From an uncultured Acidobacteriaceae bacterium (lineage in GTDB: Bacteria > Acidobacteriota > Terriglobia > Terriglobales > Acidobacteriaceae): 64,000 nucleotides of DNA. The number at the start of each line of letters is the position of its first letter. The stretch's first letter is position 1. The stretch lies in contig CAIMKZ010000093.1 of the NCBI GenBank assembly GCA_903842065.1, forward strand, positions 186,001 to 250,000, given 5' to 3'. The translations under genes and the position numbers were made by a program. Below, one piece after another: positions 32,144 through 42,800 of this stretch. The notes beneath the pieces were generated by a model. The model made no database searches. It saw only the letters and a program-made list of their open reading frames with translations, and had not been told where the DNA came from.

Positions 32144-32295
32144 TTGATCTCCACGGGGCGCTTTTGTCAGTGGAGCGGGGAAGCGCGCCCGTCTCTTCCA
32201 TTGTATAGACGCGCCAGATGGGCCGCAGGGTGCGGGAAACAGACGCAATACTGTAGGCTTTATTTGTAGCTCTCTGTTTTGAAGGACTTCACCGC

Positions 32296-33576
32296 GTGGC
32301 AAAATCGCTTTCCCCTTCGCGTCCCTTTCATTATCCGCAGCCGGGTGAAGCGCTCTATTGCGGCACGGTTTCTATCGAGAAACTTGCTAGGCGTCACGGG
32401 ACGCCACTGTACGTCTACTCGGCCGATCAGATCGTCGAGCGGCTGAAGCTGTTTCAAAGCGCGCTTGCCGGCCGCGAGCATCTGGTTTGTTATGCGGTGA
32501 AGGCCAACTCCTCGCTGGCGATTCTCAAACTTCTTGCCGGCCACGGCGCCGGGTTCGACATCGTCTCCGGTGGCGAGTTGGAGCGAGTGCTGGCGGCTGC
32601 TCCCGAGGCGGCTGGACGCGTTGTATTTTCCGGCGCGGGCAAGACCGCGGCAGAGATCGACCTGGCGCTTGAGGCCGACATCCTCGAGTTCAACGCCGAG
32701 AGCGAAGCCGAGCTGGAACTGATCGCATCCCGGGCGCGTCGCATGAAGAAGCGGGCGCGCTTCGCGCTGCGCGTCAATCCCGACGTCTTTGCAGAGACGC
32801 ATCCGTATATCTCCACCGGACTCACCGAGCACAAGTTTGGCGTGGAGATCGGCAAGGCCGCGGCTATCTACAAGCGCGTGGCATCGAATCGCTGGCTTGA
32901 GCCGCATGGCGTGAGCGTTCACATCGGCTCGCAGATCCGCTCGTCGGCGCCCTTTGGCGGGGCGGCGGAGCGGGTTTACAAACTTGTGAAGCAGTTGAAG
33001 CGTGCAGGGATCGAGCTGCGCAATCTGGATGCGGGCGGCGGCCTCGGCATCGAGTACCACGCAGCGCCGTTCGACGCCGCGGCCAAGGTAGCGGAGTGGG
33101 CCAAGGCTGTTACGTGTGCCATTGATGGCTTCGAGGGCCGTCTCCTGCTTGAGCCGGGCCGCTTCCTGGTGGCGAACGCTGGCGCGCTGCTGGCTCGGGT
33201 GCTCTACGTCAAACGCAACGGCAGCAAGACCTTCGTGATCACAGACGGGGCTATGAACGACCTGATCCGGCCGGCCCTCTACGAGGCGCATCACGAGATT
33301 GTTCCGGTGCGTCCCCGCGCGGGCAAGCCCAAGGTAGTAGACGTGGTGGGGCCGATCTGCGAGTCTGGGGACTTCTTCGCCCACGACCGTGCTCTGCCGC
33401 CGCTCGAGCCGGGCGATCTTGTGGCTATCCTCGATGCGGGCGCCTATGGGATGGCGCAGAGCTCGAACTACAACACGCGCTTGCGGCCGGCCGAGGTGCT
33501 GGTAGAGGCTGGGAAGCCGCGGCTGATTCGCAGGCGCGAGACGATAGCGGACCTGCTGGGTCCTGAGATCGCATAA
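32296..33576 (+). CDS. lysA: Diaminopimelate decarboxylase
   Basis: GTG start; YAVKANSSLAILKLLAGHGAGFDIVSGGEL, VHIGSQI, LDAGGGLGI, EPGRFLVANAG, GPICESGDFFA. Confidence 0.93.
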   Translation: MAKSLSPSRPFHYPQPGEALYCGTVSIEKLARRHGTPLYVYSADQIVERLKLFQSALAGREHLVCYAVKANSSLAILKLLAGHGAGFDIVSGGELERVLAAAPEAAGRVVFSGAGKTAAEIDLALEADILEFNAESEAELELIASRARRMKKRARFALRVNPDVFAETHPYISTGLTEHKFGVEIGKAAAIYKRVASNRWLEPHGVSVHIGSQIRSSAPFGGAAERVYKLVKQLKRAGIELRNLDAGGGLGIEYHAAPFDAAAKVAEWAKAVTCAIDGFEGRLLLEPGRFLVANAGALLARVLYVKRNGSKTFVITDGAMNDLIRPALYEAHHEIVPVRPRAGKPKVVDVVGPICESGDFFAHDRALPPLEPGDLVAILDAGAYGMAQSSNYNTRLRPAEVLVEAGKPRLIRRRETIADLLGPEIA

Positions 33577-33577
33577 A

Positions 33578-33613
33578 GTTACCTTGTAACCCCTTGGTAA
33601 CCAACCTGTAACC
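33578..33613 (+). repeat. 11-bp-phased GTAACC repeats upstream of GGDEF/EAL gene
   Basis: GTAACC at 33586, 33597, 33608, preceded by inverted GTTACC at 33578. Confidence 0.6.
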
Positions 33614-33623
33614 GATTCTTGCT

Positions 33624-35810
33624 ATGGCAGTGCGGGCCGAGTCGTCCTACGATTCCTTTATGCAGGGAATCACAGAGATGCCAGACTTTACGTTTCAACC
33701 TCCTGTATCCCAGCCCAGGCCGGGGTGGCCCCAGATGGAGGCGGACTCATTGAATCTACTTCAGAACTTCAACTCGGTTGAGCAGCGCCGGATTCTGGAC
33801 GCGCTGCCTGTATTTGTGTTTTTGGAGAGCGCAGGCACGATTGTGTTTGCCAACGCCGAGGCACGTCAACTGCTGGGCTACACAGAGGAGCAGTGGACAC
33901 CGAAGGCGGTGGAAGACGTGCTGTGGGGCCTGATGCCCGGCACTGCCGAGCCGCAGACGCTGCTGACGGGCACGCAAAAGGGAAGCCCCTTCCATGCCAC
34001 TGTACCTGCTGCCAACGGTCGCCTGGTTCCCGTTGAGGGAACCTACAGCCCGGTAGACTCCGACCGGCGCGAGGCGGTGATCGTGGCCCACCCGGGCGGA
34101 CGTGAGCGTGCGCCCAAGACGCGACTGATGGACGACGTGCTGTCGAGCTTGCCCGAGGCGGTAGCGATCGAGCATGGCGACCATATTTTGTATAGCAACC
34201 CGGCCTTTACGCGGATGTTCGGTTACACGGCCGAGGAGGCGGGCGGCGGTAGCCTTCGCCATCTGATCGTTCCCGAGACCCGATTTCACGAGCACTTCTC
34301 CATGCTGAAGGCCGTCGATGAGCGTGGCGCCGCTACTGCGGAGACAGTGCGTTCAGGCAAATCGGGCGAGCTGCTTGATGTAAGCCTTCAGATCTCTCAC
34401 TTGCTGGTCGACGGCGCAAGGGTTGGCTATGTGTACAGCTTTCGTGAGGTAGGCGAGAGGCGTGAGACCGAGGCAAAGCTCGAGCACGACGCGATGCACG
34501 ACGCGCTTACCGGGCTGTCGAACCGGATGTTGTTTCAAGACAGGCTGGCGCTGGCGCTCAGCCGGCGAGAGCGTCGTCCCGACCTGAGCTGCGGCGTGTT
34601 GTACATCGATCTGGACCACTTCAAGGAAATCAACGATGCGCTGGGCCACGCGGCCGGAGACATTCTGCTTCAGTCGGTGTCGGAGCGAATGGTTTCGGCG
34701 CTGCGTCCGCACGACACCGCGGCGCGCCTGGGTGGAGACGAGTTCGCGGTACTGGTCGACGGCATTACTACCATCGCCGACCTTGAGGTTGTGGGCAGGC
34801 GGGTATTAACCGAGTTGCTGAAGCCGTATGAGATCTACGGGCACACCATTCATTCCGGGGCCAGTATCGGCGCGGCGCTTTGCGGAGAGCATCACAAAAC
34901 CGCCGAGGGGTTGATCCGCGACGCCGACTTTGCCATGTACCGGGCAAAGCAGGACGGCGGCGCGCGCCTGGAGTTCTTTGACCGGCATGTGGAAGTTTGC
35001 GTGAACAGCAAGCAGGAGCGGGAGAAGGAACTGCGCGCAATCATCGATCAGAAGCTGTACGAGTTTTGCTATGAGCCGGTCTATCAGCTCACCGATGGGA
35101 CGCTTCTCGGCTTTGAGGCCTCGCTGTGCATGCGGCGGCAGGGCGGCGGAATGGAGGACTTCCGAGAGTTCATGCAGGTGGCCGAGGAGACAGGGCTGTC
35201 GATCAGGCTGGCGCGCGAGACGCTGGAAATGGCCTGCCATCAGCTGCGGAACTGGGCCGAACAACTGCCCCGCAACAACTTTTTTGTAAGTGTGAATCTG
35301 ACCTCGCGGCAGTTCCATCACGCCGATCTGGTCTCGCATCTCAGCCGGTGCCTGGCAGAGAGCGGCGCCGATCCGTCGCGGCTGGTGCTGGAGATTGCCG
35401 AAAGCGCCGTGAACGAGGAGCCGGATGCTGCCGTGGCGGTGCTGCAACGGATCGCCGATTGCGGCGTGAGTGTGGCGCTGGATGACTTTGGCAGCAATCT
35501 TGCGCCGCTGAATCATCTGCTGCGGCTGCCCTTTTCCATCCTGAAGCTGGACGGAAAGCTGAGCGCGGCGGCCTGCGCTGCGGGCCGGCAGAATGCGCTT
35601 CTGGATCTCATGTTTCAATTTGGCCAGTCCTCCGGCATCTTGGTTGTGGCGCAGGGCATCGAATCCCACGAACAACTGGACGCGCTCCTTAAGATGGGGT
35701 GCATAGCCGGCCAGGGACTGATGATATCTTCGCCGCTGGATGCGGCACAGGCGCAATCGCTGGCGCAAGTGCGATCCAAACAGGTCGACCCTGAGAGCAC
35801 CGTGAATTAG
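33624..35810 (+). CDS. PAS-GGDEF-EAL protein with degenerate EAL motifs
   Basis: RLGGDEFAVLVDG; FEASLCM, VNLTSRQF, LEIAESAV, LDDFGSNLAPL, VVAQGIES; start codon uncertain (33660/33678 alternatives). Confidence 0.9.
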   Translation: MAVRAESSYDSFMQGITEMPDFTFQPPVSQPRPGWPQMEADSLNLLQNFNSVEQRRILDALPVFVFLESAGTIVFANAEARQLLGYTEEQWTPKAVEDVLWGLMPGTAEPQTLLTGTQKGSPFHATVPAANGRLVPVEGTYSPVDSDRREAVIVAHPGGRERAPKTRLMDDVLSSLPEAVAIEHGDHILYSNPAFTRMFGYTAEEAGGGSLRHLIVPETRFHEHFSMLKAVDERGAATAETVRSGKSGELLDVSLQISHLLVDGARVGYVYSFREVGERRETEAKLEHDAMHDALTGLSNRMLFQDRLALALSRRERRPDLSCGVLYIDLDHFKEINDALGHAAGDILLQSVSERMVSALRPHDTAARLGGDEFAVLVDGITTIADLEVVGRRVLTELLKPYEIYGHTIHSGASIGAALCGEHHKTAEGLIRDADFAMYRAKQDGGARLEFFDRHVEVCVNSKQEREKELRAIIDQKLYEFCYEPVYQLTDGTLLGFEASLCMRRQGGGMEDFREFMQVAEETGLSIRLARETLEMACHQLRNWAEQLPRNNFFVSVNLTSRQFHHADLVSHLSRCLAESGADPSRLVLEIAESAVNEEPDAAVAVLQRIADCGVSVALDDFGSNLAPLNHLLRLPFSILKLDGKLSAAACAAGRQNALLDLMFQFGQSSGILVVAQGIESHEQLDALLKMGCIAGQGLMISSPLDAAQAQSLAQVRSKQVDPESTVN

Positions 35811-35844
35811 GGCGCGCAGGGGTAAAAGAGTGTAGGATGAGCGC

Positions 35845-36768
35845 ATGGCGAACAAAGACACGCCAGTACGCGCATCCAAGCCTGCGGCCCAGTATCCTGC
35901 GATGAGCCCCGGTTCCGCGAAGGAACTGGTCATCGTGACCGGAATCTCCGGCGCCGGAAAGGCCACTGCCCTCAAGGTCTTTGAAGATCTTGGGTTTCGC
36001 TGCGTCGACAATCTGCCTCTGGAACTGATGCCGGAGTATGCCGCCCTGGTAAGCCAGTCGGCCTCCATGCATCGCACGGCGATCGTGGTTGACGTACGCG
36101 AAGGCGCCATTCTGGATAGGCTGCCCGAGATACTGAAAGATATCAAGGCGATGCTGCGCACCTGCGTCGTGTACTTCGACGCGCAGGACAGCGTGCTGGT
36201 AAGGCGCTACTCTGAGACGCGCCGGCCACACCCCCTGGGCCGCACAGAAACGGTCTGGCGCTCCATCGGTGAGGAACGTCAGCTCCTCGATCCGATCCGC
36301 AACCTGGCGGACATCCTGATCGATACCTCCGAGTTCAACGTGCATCAGCTGCGCGCCAATATCCAGGCCCGCTTCAGCCATGAGGAGGGTGTTGGTCCGC
36401 TGCTCATCTCATGCCAGAGCTTCGGCTTCAAGAACGGCGTGCCGCTGGATGCCGACATGGTCTTCGACGCGCGCTTCCTGCCGAATCCGCATTTTTTGCA
36501 GGAATACCGGCACAAGACAGGTCTCGATCCCGCCGTCGCCGGTTACGTGAAGGGATTCCCCGAGACCGGAGAGTTTCTCAACCGTGTCACGGATATGCTG
36601 CTCTATCTGCTGCCGCGGTATGTTGAAGAGGGCAAGAGCTACTTGACGGTGGCCTTCGGCTGCACCGGTGGCCAGCATCGCAGTGTCATGATGGCCGAAG
36701 AGATGTCACGGCGGCTGAAAGAGTCCGGCTATCCGGTCAAGACCATTCACCGCGATATGCCCAGATAG
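35845..36768 (+). CDS. rapZ: RNase adapter protein RapZ
   Basis: VTGISGAGKATALKVFEDLGFRCVDNLPLELMP; GCTGGQHRSVMMAEEM. Confidence 0.93.
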   Translation: MANKDTPVRASKPAAQYPAMSPGSAKELVIVTGISGAGKATALKVFEDLGFRCVDNLPLELMPEYAALVSQSASMHRTAIVVDVREGAILDRLPEILKDIKAMLRTCVVYFDAQDSVLVRRYSETRRPHPLGRTETVWRSIGEERQLLDPIRNLADILIDTSEFNVHQLRANIQARFSHEEGVGPLLISCQSFGFKNGVPLDADMVFDARFLPNPHFLQEYRHKTGLDPAVAGYVKGFPETGEFLNRVTDMLLYLLPRYVEEGKSYLTVAFGCTGGQHRSVMMAEEMSRRLKESGYPVKTIHRDMPR

Positions 36769-36792
36769 CGGTTCCTGCTATCGCTTCACACC

Positions 36793-38196
36793 TCAGGACT
36801 CGAATTGTTCGGTGGGAATGCCGCTCTGTGGCGGAAGGATACCCAACTCTGTGTAAATAGGCCGGACGACCCTGCGGACAGCCGGCAGGCGCGAGAAGAA
36901 CCATAGCGCGCCCAGAATCACCACGCAGCCGTTTATCATAACGGTCCACTGCGTGCCGGTCAGGGGCATGCCCGTCCTGATCCACAGTGGAGTCGTCGGG
37001 ATGGCGTGGGCCACGGTTCCTGCCAGCAGGGCGCCGAAGGGCGTAACGCCGATAAAGGCCATCGTGTAGTAGCTCATCACCCGACCGCGCATATTCTCGC
37101 TTACAAGCGTTTGCAAGACGGTGTTGCTGCTGGCCATGCATGCCATCATGCCCAGTCCAGCGAAGTAGACGCCGACGAGCGAGAGCCAGAATACGTGCGA
37201 GAGGCCGAAGACGATGAGTCCGCCACCGCAGACCGATGCCCATATGGGAATGTTGCTGATCAGGCCGCGGACCGACTCGCGCGACGCCAGCATGAGAGCG
37301 GCGGTGAGCGCCCCGAGACCACTGCCGGCCATCAGGAAGCCGAGCGTGTGCGGGCCGCCGTGGAGCACCTGCGCCGCGAAGATGGGCATCAGCACCATAT
37401 AGGGGTAGCCCATGAGGCTGTTGAGCGCGAACAGCGTGAGGATGGTTCGCACCGGCAGGAATCCGGTGATGTAAGTCCAGCCCTCGCGCAGGGCGGCGAA
37501 AACCGACGCATGTTTGCTCACGGGCGGCTCGATGGCGATGCGCATCATCAGCAGCGACGCGATGACAAACAGATAACTGACGCCGTCGATGAAGAAGCAC
37601 CATCCCTCGCCGGTGACGGCGATCATCATGCCGGCGATGGAGGGGCCGATGAGACGAGCCGTGGTCACCATCGAGGAGTTAATAGCGATGCCCTTGGCCA
37701 GATCGGCCTTGTCATCGACCATCTGCACGACGAAGGACTGGCGCGCCGGCAGGTCAAAGGAATTGACGATGCCCTGAAGGACGTTGAGAGCGATGATCCA
37801 GGGAATATTGATGGTTCCGGTCAGAGTGAGCGTTGCCAGCATGAAAGCCTGCAAACAGCACAGAGCCTGGGTCCAGAGGAGAACCTTGTGCCTGCTGAGC
37901 CGGTCAAGCCAGACGCCGGCGATGGGCGCGAAGATCAGTGAGGGGACCTGGCCGAGAAAGGTGACTGTGCCGAGCAGCAATGGCGATTTGGTGAGCTTGT
38001 AGACCAGCCAGGCACTGGCGACGCGGGTGATCCAGGTGCCGATGACCGAGATACTCTGGCCCATGAAGTAGAGCCGGTAGTTACGGTGGCGCAGCACGCG
38101 CCAGGGGTTCGATACCCCCGGCCCCTTGCGGCGCGGTCCCGGGCCGGTAGCGTTCTGATCTTGAAGAGAAATCGGGGAAGTTCCGGCACGAGCCAT
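36793..38196 (-). CDS. MFS transporter (enterobactin-exporter-like)
   Basis: NYRLYFMGQSISVIGTWITRVASAWLVYKLTKSPLLLG; about 11-12 TM segments. Confidence 0.88.
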   Translation of the reverse strand: MARAGTSPISLQDQNATGPGPRRKGPGVSNPWRVLRHRNYRLYFMGQSISVIGTWITRVASAWLVYKLTKSPLLLGTVTFLGQVPSLIFAPIAGVWLDRLSRHKVLLWTQALCCLQAFMLATLTLTGTINIPWIIALNVLQGIVNSFDLPARQSFVVQMVDDKADLAKGIAINSSMVTTARLIGPSIAGMMIAVTGEGWCFFIDGVSYLFVIASLLMMRIAIEPPVSKHASVFAALREGWTYITGFLPVRTILTLFALNSLMGYPYMVLMPIFAAQVLHGGPHTLGFLMAGSGLGALTAALMLASRESVRGLISNIPIWASVCGGGLIVFGLSHVFWLSLVGVYFAGLGMMACMASSNTVLQTLVSENMRGRVMSYYTMAFIGVTPFGALLAGTVAHAIPTTPLWIRTGMPLTGTQWTVMINGCVVILGALWFFSRLPAVRRVVRPIYTELGILPPQSGIPTEQFES

Positions 38197-38266
38197 GACT
38201 ATAGAATGCCGCGTTTGAGCGGCTCAGGGCAATCGTTGTGTGGGATTTCCAGTTTGCTGAGGGTTC

Positions 38267-38290
38267 TAGTGTGTATCTCGATACACCCTA
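38267..38290 (-). promoter_or_regulatory. Putative repressor operator upstream of MFS gene
   Basis: TAGTGTGTATC-TC-GATACACCCTA, 10/11 arm complementarity. Confidence 0.55.
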
Positions 38291-38352
38291 GTCACTCCCG
38301 GGTCTCTCGGCCGCTGCGGGCGAGGTCCGGGAGTGAGAGGAGCAGGAAGAAT

Positions 38353-39876
38353 CTATTGATTCCGGTCGTAAGTGCCGGGGGCGGGCTTGGCCTTGATCTG
38401 CTCGGGCGTGGGCAGATCGGCCGCATTCCATCCGCCGCCCAGGGCCTGCACAAGCTGCACCGAGGCCACCATGGCTGAAATTCTCTGCGCGTTGAGGGCC
38501 GACTGCGCTGTGAGCAGCGTGTTCTGCGCGACCATTACGTTCAGGTATGGATCGAGGCCGATGTCGTAGCGGTCGGTCTCAATGTCCAGATACTCCTGGG
38601 CCGATTTGACCGCATCCTGCTGGCGCTCGATCTCCTCGGTATAGATGCGGGTGTTGGACATATAGTCCTCGACCTGCTGGAAGGCGGTGAGCACGCTCTG
38701 CCGGTAGGTGGCAAGATCCGCGTTGTAGATGGCCGTGTATTGGTGAAGCTGGGCCTTGTAGAGGCCGTGGTTAAATATGGTTTCCGCCACCTGCGGACCG
38801 ATAGCCCAGGTGCGGCTGGGCCACTCGAAGAGCTTGCTGCCGAGCGCCGATTGCAGGCTCCCGGAGGCCGTCAAAGTGATGTTGGGGAAGAAGGCCGCGT
38901 AGCCGATGCCGATGGTGGCGTTGTCTGCGGCCACCTTGCGCTCGGCGGCGGCAACGTCGGGACGGCGTTCGACAAGCTGAGCCGGGACGCCGGTGGGGAT
39001 GGGAGGCGGCACAAAGGTGGCTGCGCGCACGGGTACGGTGAAGTCGCTTGCCACCTTGCCCAGGAGCATGGCCATGGCGTGTTCGTACTGATTGCGCAGC
39101 AGGCCCACGGCGGTGGCCTGGGCTTTTGCTGTGTTGAGCGTAGTGCGTGCCTGGGCGACCGCCACGTAGGTGCCGATGCCGGTATCGTACTGAGACTGGG
39201 CGTAGTCCAGCAGCTTCTGGTCGGCGGCGACGGTGCCGTCGAGAATCTTCTGAAGGTTATCCTGTCCGCGGATCTCAAAGTAGAACTGGGCGAGCTGGGA
39301 CTGCTGGAGAAGCTTCACGTTTTCGAGGTTGGCGGCGCTCACCTGGGCGTTAGAGGTTGCGTTTTCAACCTGGCTGCGCACCTTGCCCCAGAAGTCGGGG
39401 GCCCAGGAGACCGAGATGGGCAGGTTCCAGATCGAGGTGGCGTTTCCAGTGTTCGTGGTGGAGGAAACCTTCTGGTTTGACGAGGTGCGGGCACGGTTCC
39501 AAGTGTCGTTGGTGGTGATGGTGGGCCAGAACTGCGCACGCGCCTGGGTGACGACGGCTTCGGCGGCGATGAAGTTCTCGTAAGCCACTCGGATGCTCAG
39601 GTTGTTGGCAGTGAGCTGTTCTTCCAGAGTATTCAGCTCGGGCTCTTTATAGACCTCCCACCACTTGCCGCGCAGCATGGCGTCGGACGGGTTGGCGGGC
39701 TTCCAGCCGGAGGCGTCCTCGGCGTTGAGCGTGTTGCCTTTGTAGCTCGATGCGCTGATGGCCGGGGGGGCGGGCTTCTGGTACTTGGGGCCCATGCGGC
39801 AGCCGGACGCCAGGACGAGCGCCAGGGTTGCGCCTGCGAGCATTGCCAATCGGGTTTGGGCGGTTCGATCCATCAT
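38353..39876 (-). CDS. RND efflux outer-membrane factor lipoprotein (NodT/OprM family)
   Basis: LVLASGCRMGPKYQKPA lipobox; LVERRPDVAAAERKVAADNATIGIGYAAFFPNITLTAS. Confidence 0.92.
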   Translation of the reverse strand: MMDRTAQTRLAMLAGATLALVLASGCRMGPKYQKPAPPAISASSYKGNTLNAEDASGWKPANPSDAMLRGKWWEVYKEPELNTLEEQLTANNLSIRVAYENFIAAEAVVTQARAQFWPTITTNDTWNRARTSSNQKVSSTTNTGNATSIWNLPISVSWAPDFWGKVRSQVENATSNAQVSAANLENVKLLQQSQLAQFYFEIRGQDNLQKILDGTVAADQKLLDYAQSQYDTGIGTYVAVAQARTTLNTAKAQATAVGLLRNQYEHAMAMLLGKVASDFTVPVRAATFVPPPIPTGVPAQLVERRPDVAAAERKVAADNATIGIGYAAFFPNITLTASGSLQSALGSKLFEWPSRTWAIGPQVAETIFNHGLYKAQLHQYTAIYNADLATYRQSVLTAFQQVEDYMSNTRIYTEEIERQQDAVKSAQEYLDIETDRYDIGLDPYLNVMVAQNTLLTAQSALNAQRISAMVASVQLVQALGGGWNAADLPTPEQIKAKPAPGTYDRNQ

Positions 39877-39891
39877 GCTGAGCGGTTCCTT

Positions 39892-42800
39892 TTACGACGT
39901 AGCTTGTTCGGGCGCGGCGGTCAGTACGTCGCGGGATTTTTCGAGCGGGCGGCGGCGCAGGCGGTCCATGGTCAGATAGACAACCGGCGTGGTGTAGAGA
40001 GTGAGAAGCTGGCTGAGCAGCAGTCCGCCCACGATGGTGATGCCCAGCGGACGGCGCAGTTCCGAGCCGGTGCCGGTGCCGAAGGCCAGCGGCAGCGCGC
40101 CGAACATGGCGGCCATTGTGGTCATCATGATGGGCCGGAAGCGCAGCATGCAGGCCTCGAAGATGGCCTCGCGCGTGGTCTTGCCCTCGTTGCGCTCCTG
40201 CTGGAGCGCGAAGTCGATCATCATGATGGCGTTTTTCATCACCAGGCCGATGAGCAGAATGATGCCGATGATCGAGATGACGTTGATCTCCATGCCGAAG
40301 ATCTTGAGCGCCAGCATGGCTCCGACGCAGGCCGAAGGCAGCGTGGAGAGGATGGTGAGCGGATGGATGAGGCTTTCGTAGAGGATGCCGAGGACAATGA
40401 ACACCGATAGCACCGCCGTGGCGATGAGCATCGGCTGCGAACTGAGCGACTTCTGATAAGCCTGCGCAGTGCCGGAGAAGGAGCCGCGGATGGAGGAAGG
40501 CATGCCCAGGTGCTCCTGCATGTCGTTGACCTCGCGCGTGGCATCGCTGAGTGAAAGGCCGTTGGCCAGGTTAAACGAGACGGTGGCCGATGGGAACAGG
40601 CCGGTGTGCGCCACACGCAGGGGAGTGGTGCCGACCTTCGGCGTTACCAGGTTGAGAATCGGCGTCATGCCGTTCATGCCCGCACGCGGCGCGCCGTTCA
40701 CGGTTGCGCCCGAGCCGCCGGTCGAGATGTAGATATTATTCAGCGCCGAGGGGTCCTGAGAGAACTGAGGAGCTACCTCCATCACCACGTAGTACTGGTT
40801 CAGCGACTTGTAGATGACCGAGACGTGGGACTGCCCGAAGGCGCTTGACAGCGCGTTGTCGAGCGAGCGGGGCGTCTGCCCAAGACGCGCTGCCTCCACA
40901 CGGTTATAGTTAAGCACTTCATCCAGGCCGCCCATCTGAAGGTCGGTGTTTACGTCCTGAAAGCCGGGTAGCTGCTTCATGTTCTGAAGCAGGATGGGAG
41001 TCCAGTGCGCGAGTTCGTCAAAGTTGTCGGCCTGGATCGTGTACTGGTAGAGCGAGTTGCCGCCGCGCCCGCCGATACGGATGTCCTGCACCGGCTGCAT
41101 GAAGACGTTGGCCACGGGCAGACGGGTAAGCTGCGGACGCAGGCGGTTAATCACTTCCATGGCGTCTGCCTGGCGGACACCGCAGTTGGGCGCGTCCTCC
41201 TTGCAGGACGTGCCCAGCGGCTTGAGCGCCATGAAGATCATGCCGGTGTTTCCGCCGCCGGTGAAGGCGTTTACGTGGGCCAGAGCGGGATCTTTGCGAA
41301 TCGTGTTCACCAGCGTGAGAGCCGAATTGCGCATGAAGGGGAAGGAGGCATCCTGCGGCCCCTGCACGCCGCCCATGATGGCGCCGGTGTCCTGGCGGGG
41401 GAAGAAGCCCTTGGGGAGGCTGTAAGCAAGCACCAGGTTGAGCGCGATGGTGAGGCCGAGCACGATCAGCATGAGCGCCTGGTTTTCCAGCACCCAGGTG
41501 AGCGAGTGGCGGTAGCCTTTGATCATGCTCTGAACAAAGCGTCCGCTGAGCCGGTAGAGAAAGTTGTGCTTCTCGTCCTTGCGCGGCGATCTGAGCAGGT
41601 GCGCGCACATGCAGGGCGTGGTGGTCAGCGAGATGATCATCGACAGCGCGATGGAGATCGACAGCGTGACGGCGAACTCGCGGAACAGCCGGCCGATGAT
41701 GCCGCCCATCATGATGATGGGGATGAAGACGGCCATCAGCGAGATGGAGATGGAAAATACGGTGAAGCCGATCTCTCCGGCGCCCTTGAGGGCGGCTTCG
41801 AAGGGGGGTATGCCGGCCTCGATGTGGCGGGTGATATTCTCCATCACCACGATCGCGTCATCGACCACGAAGCCGGTGGCGATGGTCAGCGCCATCAGCG
41901 ACAGATTGTCGATCGAAAAGCCGAACAGATACATGATGCCGAAGGTGCCGATGAGCGACACCGGAACGGCGACCGAAGGGATCAATGTGGCGCGAGGGCT
42001 GCGCAGGAAGAAGAAGACCACCAGGATGACCAGGGAGATGGAGCGCGCCATGGTCTTTTCGACCTCGTAGATCGAGGCGCGGATGGTGGTGGTGCGGTCG
42101 AGCACGATGGTGGTGTCGATGCCCGCCGGCAAGGTGGCCTTCACAAAGGGCAGAGCGGCGCGGATACGCTCGACCGTCTCGATGATGTTGGCCGAGGGCT
42201 CGCGGAAGATCTGCACGAATACGCCGCGGTGCCCGTCCATGTATCCGGCAACGCGCGAATTGGCCGTTGAGTCGGTGACGTCGGCGACGTCGGAGAGCTG
42301 GATGGCCTGCCCGTTCTTGTATCCGATGATCAGCGGGCGGTACTCTACGGCCTTCGAAATCTGGTTATTGTCCAGAATGTCGAGCTGATTTTCGCTGCTG
42401 GAGAGCTGACCGCGCGGCGAGTGGGAGTTCTGAAGGCTCAGGACAGACTGAACGTTGCTCATTGTCAGCCCGTAGCTGGCCAGCTTGGCGGGATTCACCT
42501 CGACACGTACCGCCGGCTGCGCACCGCCCTGCACGCTTACCTGGCCAACACCCTCGATCTGCGACAGTCGCTGCATCATCACGTTCGATGCGAGGTCGTA
42601 GATAGTTGTGATGTCGGTGTTGTTCGAGGTCAGCCCGATCATCATGATCGGCGAGTCGGCTGCGTTGACCTTGCGGTAGCCGGGGTTAGACGGGAGGTTG
42701 GATGGCAGATACGTGCGCGCCGCGTTGATCGCCGCCTGCACGTCTCGGGCCGCGCCGTTGATGTCCCGGTTCAGGTCGAACTGAAGCGTGATATTGGTTC

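Noticed and set aside
34806-36161. 451-aa minus-strand ORF
   Set aside because: Antisense to GGDEF/EAL and rapZ genes; spans two convincing CDSs.
41005-42270. 421-aa plus-strand ORF, also 42421-43083, 44115-45266 and 45600-46361
   Set aside because: Antisense to the RND permease genes; composition (His/Arg/Gly/Asp) is that of shadow frames.
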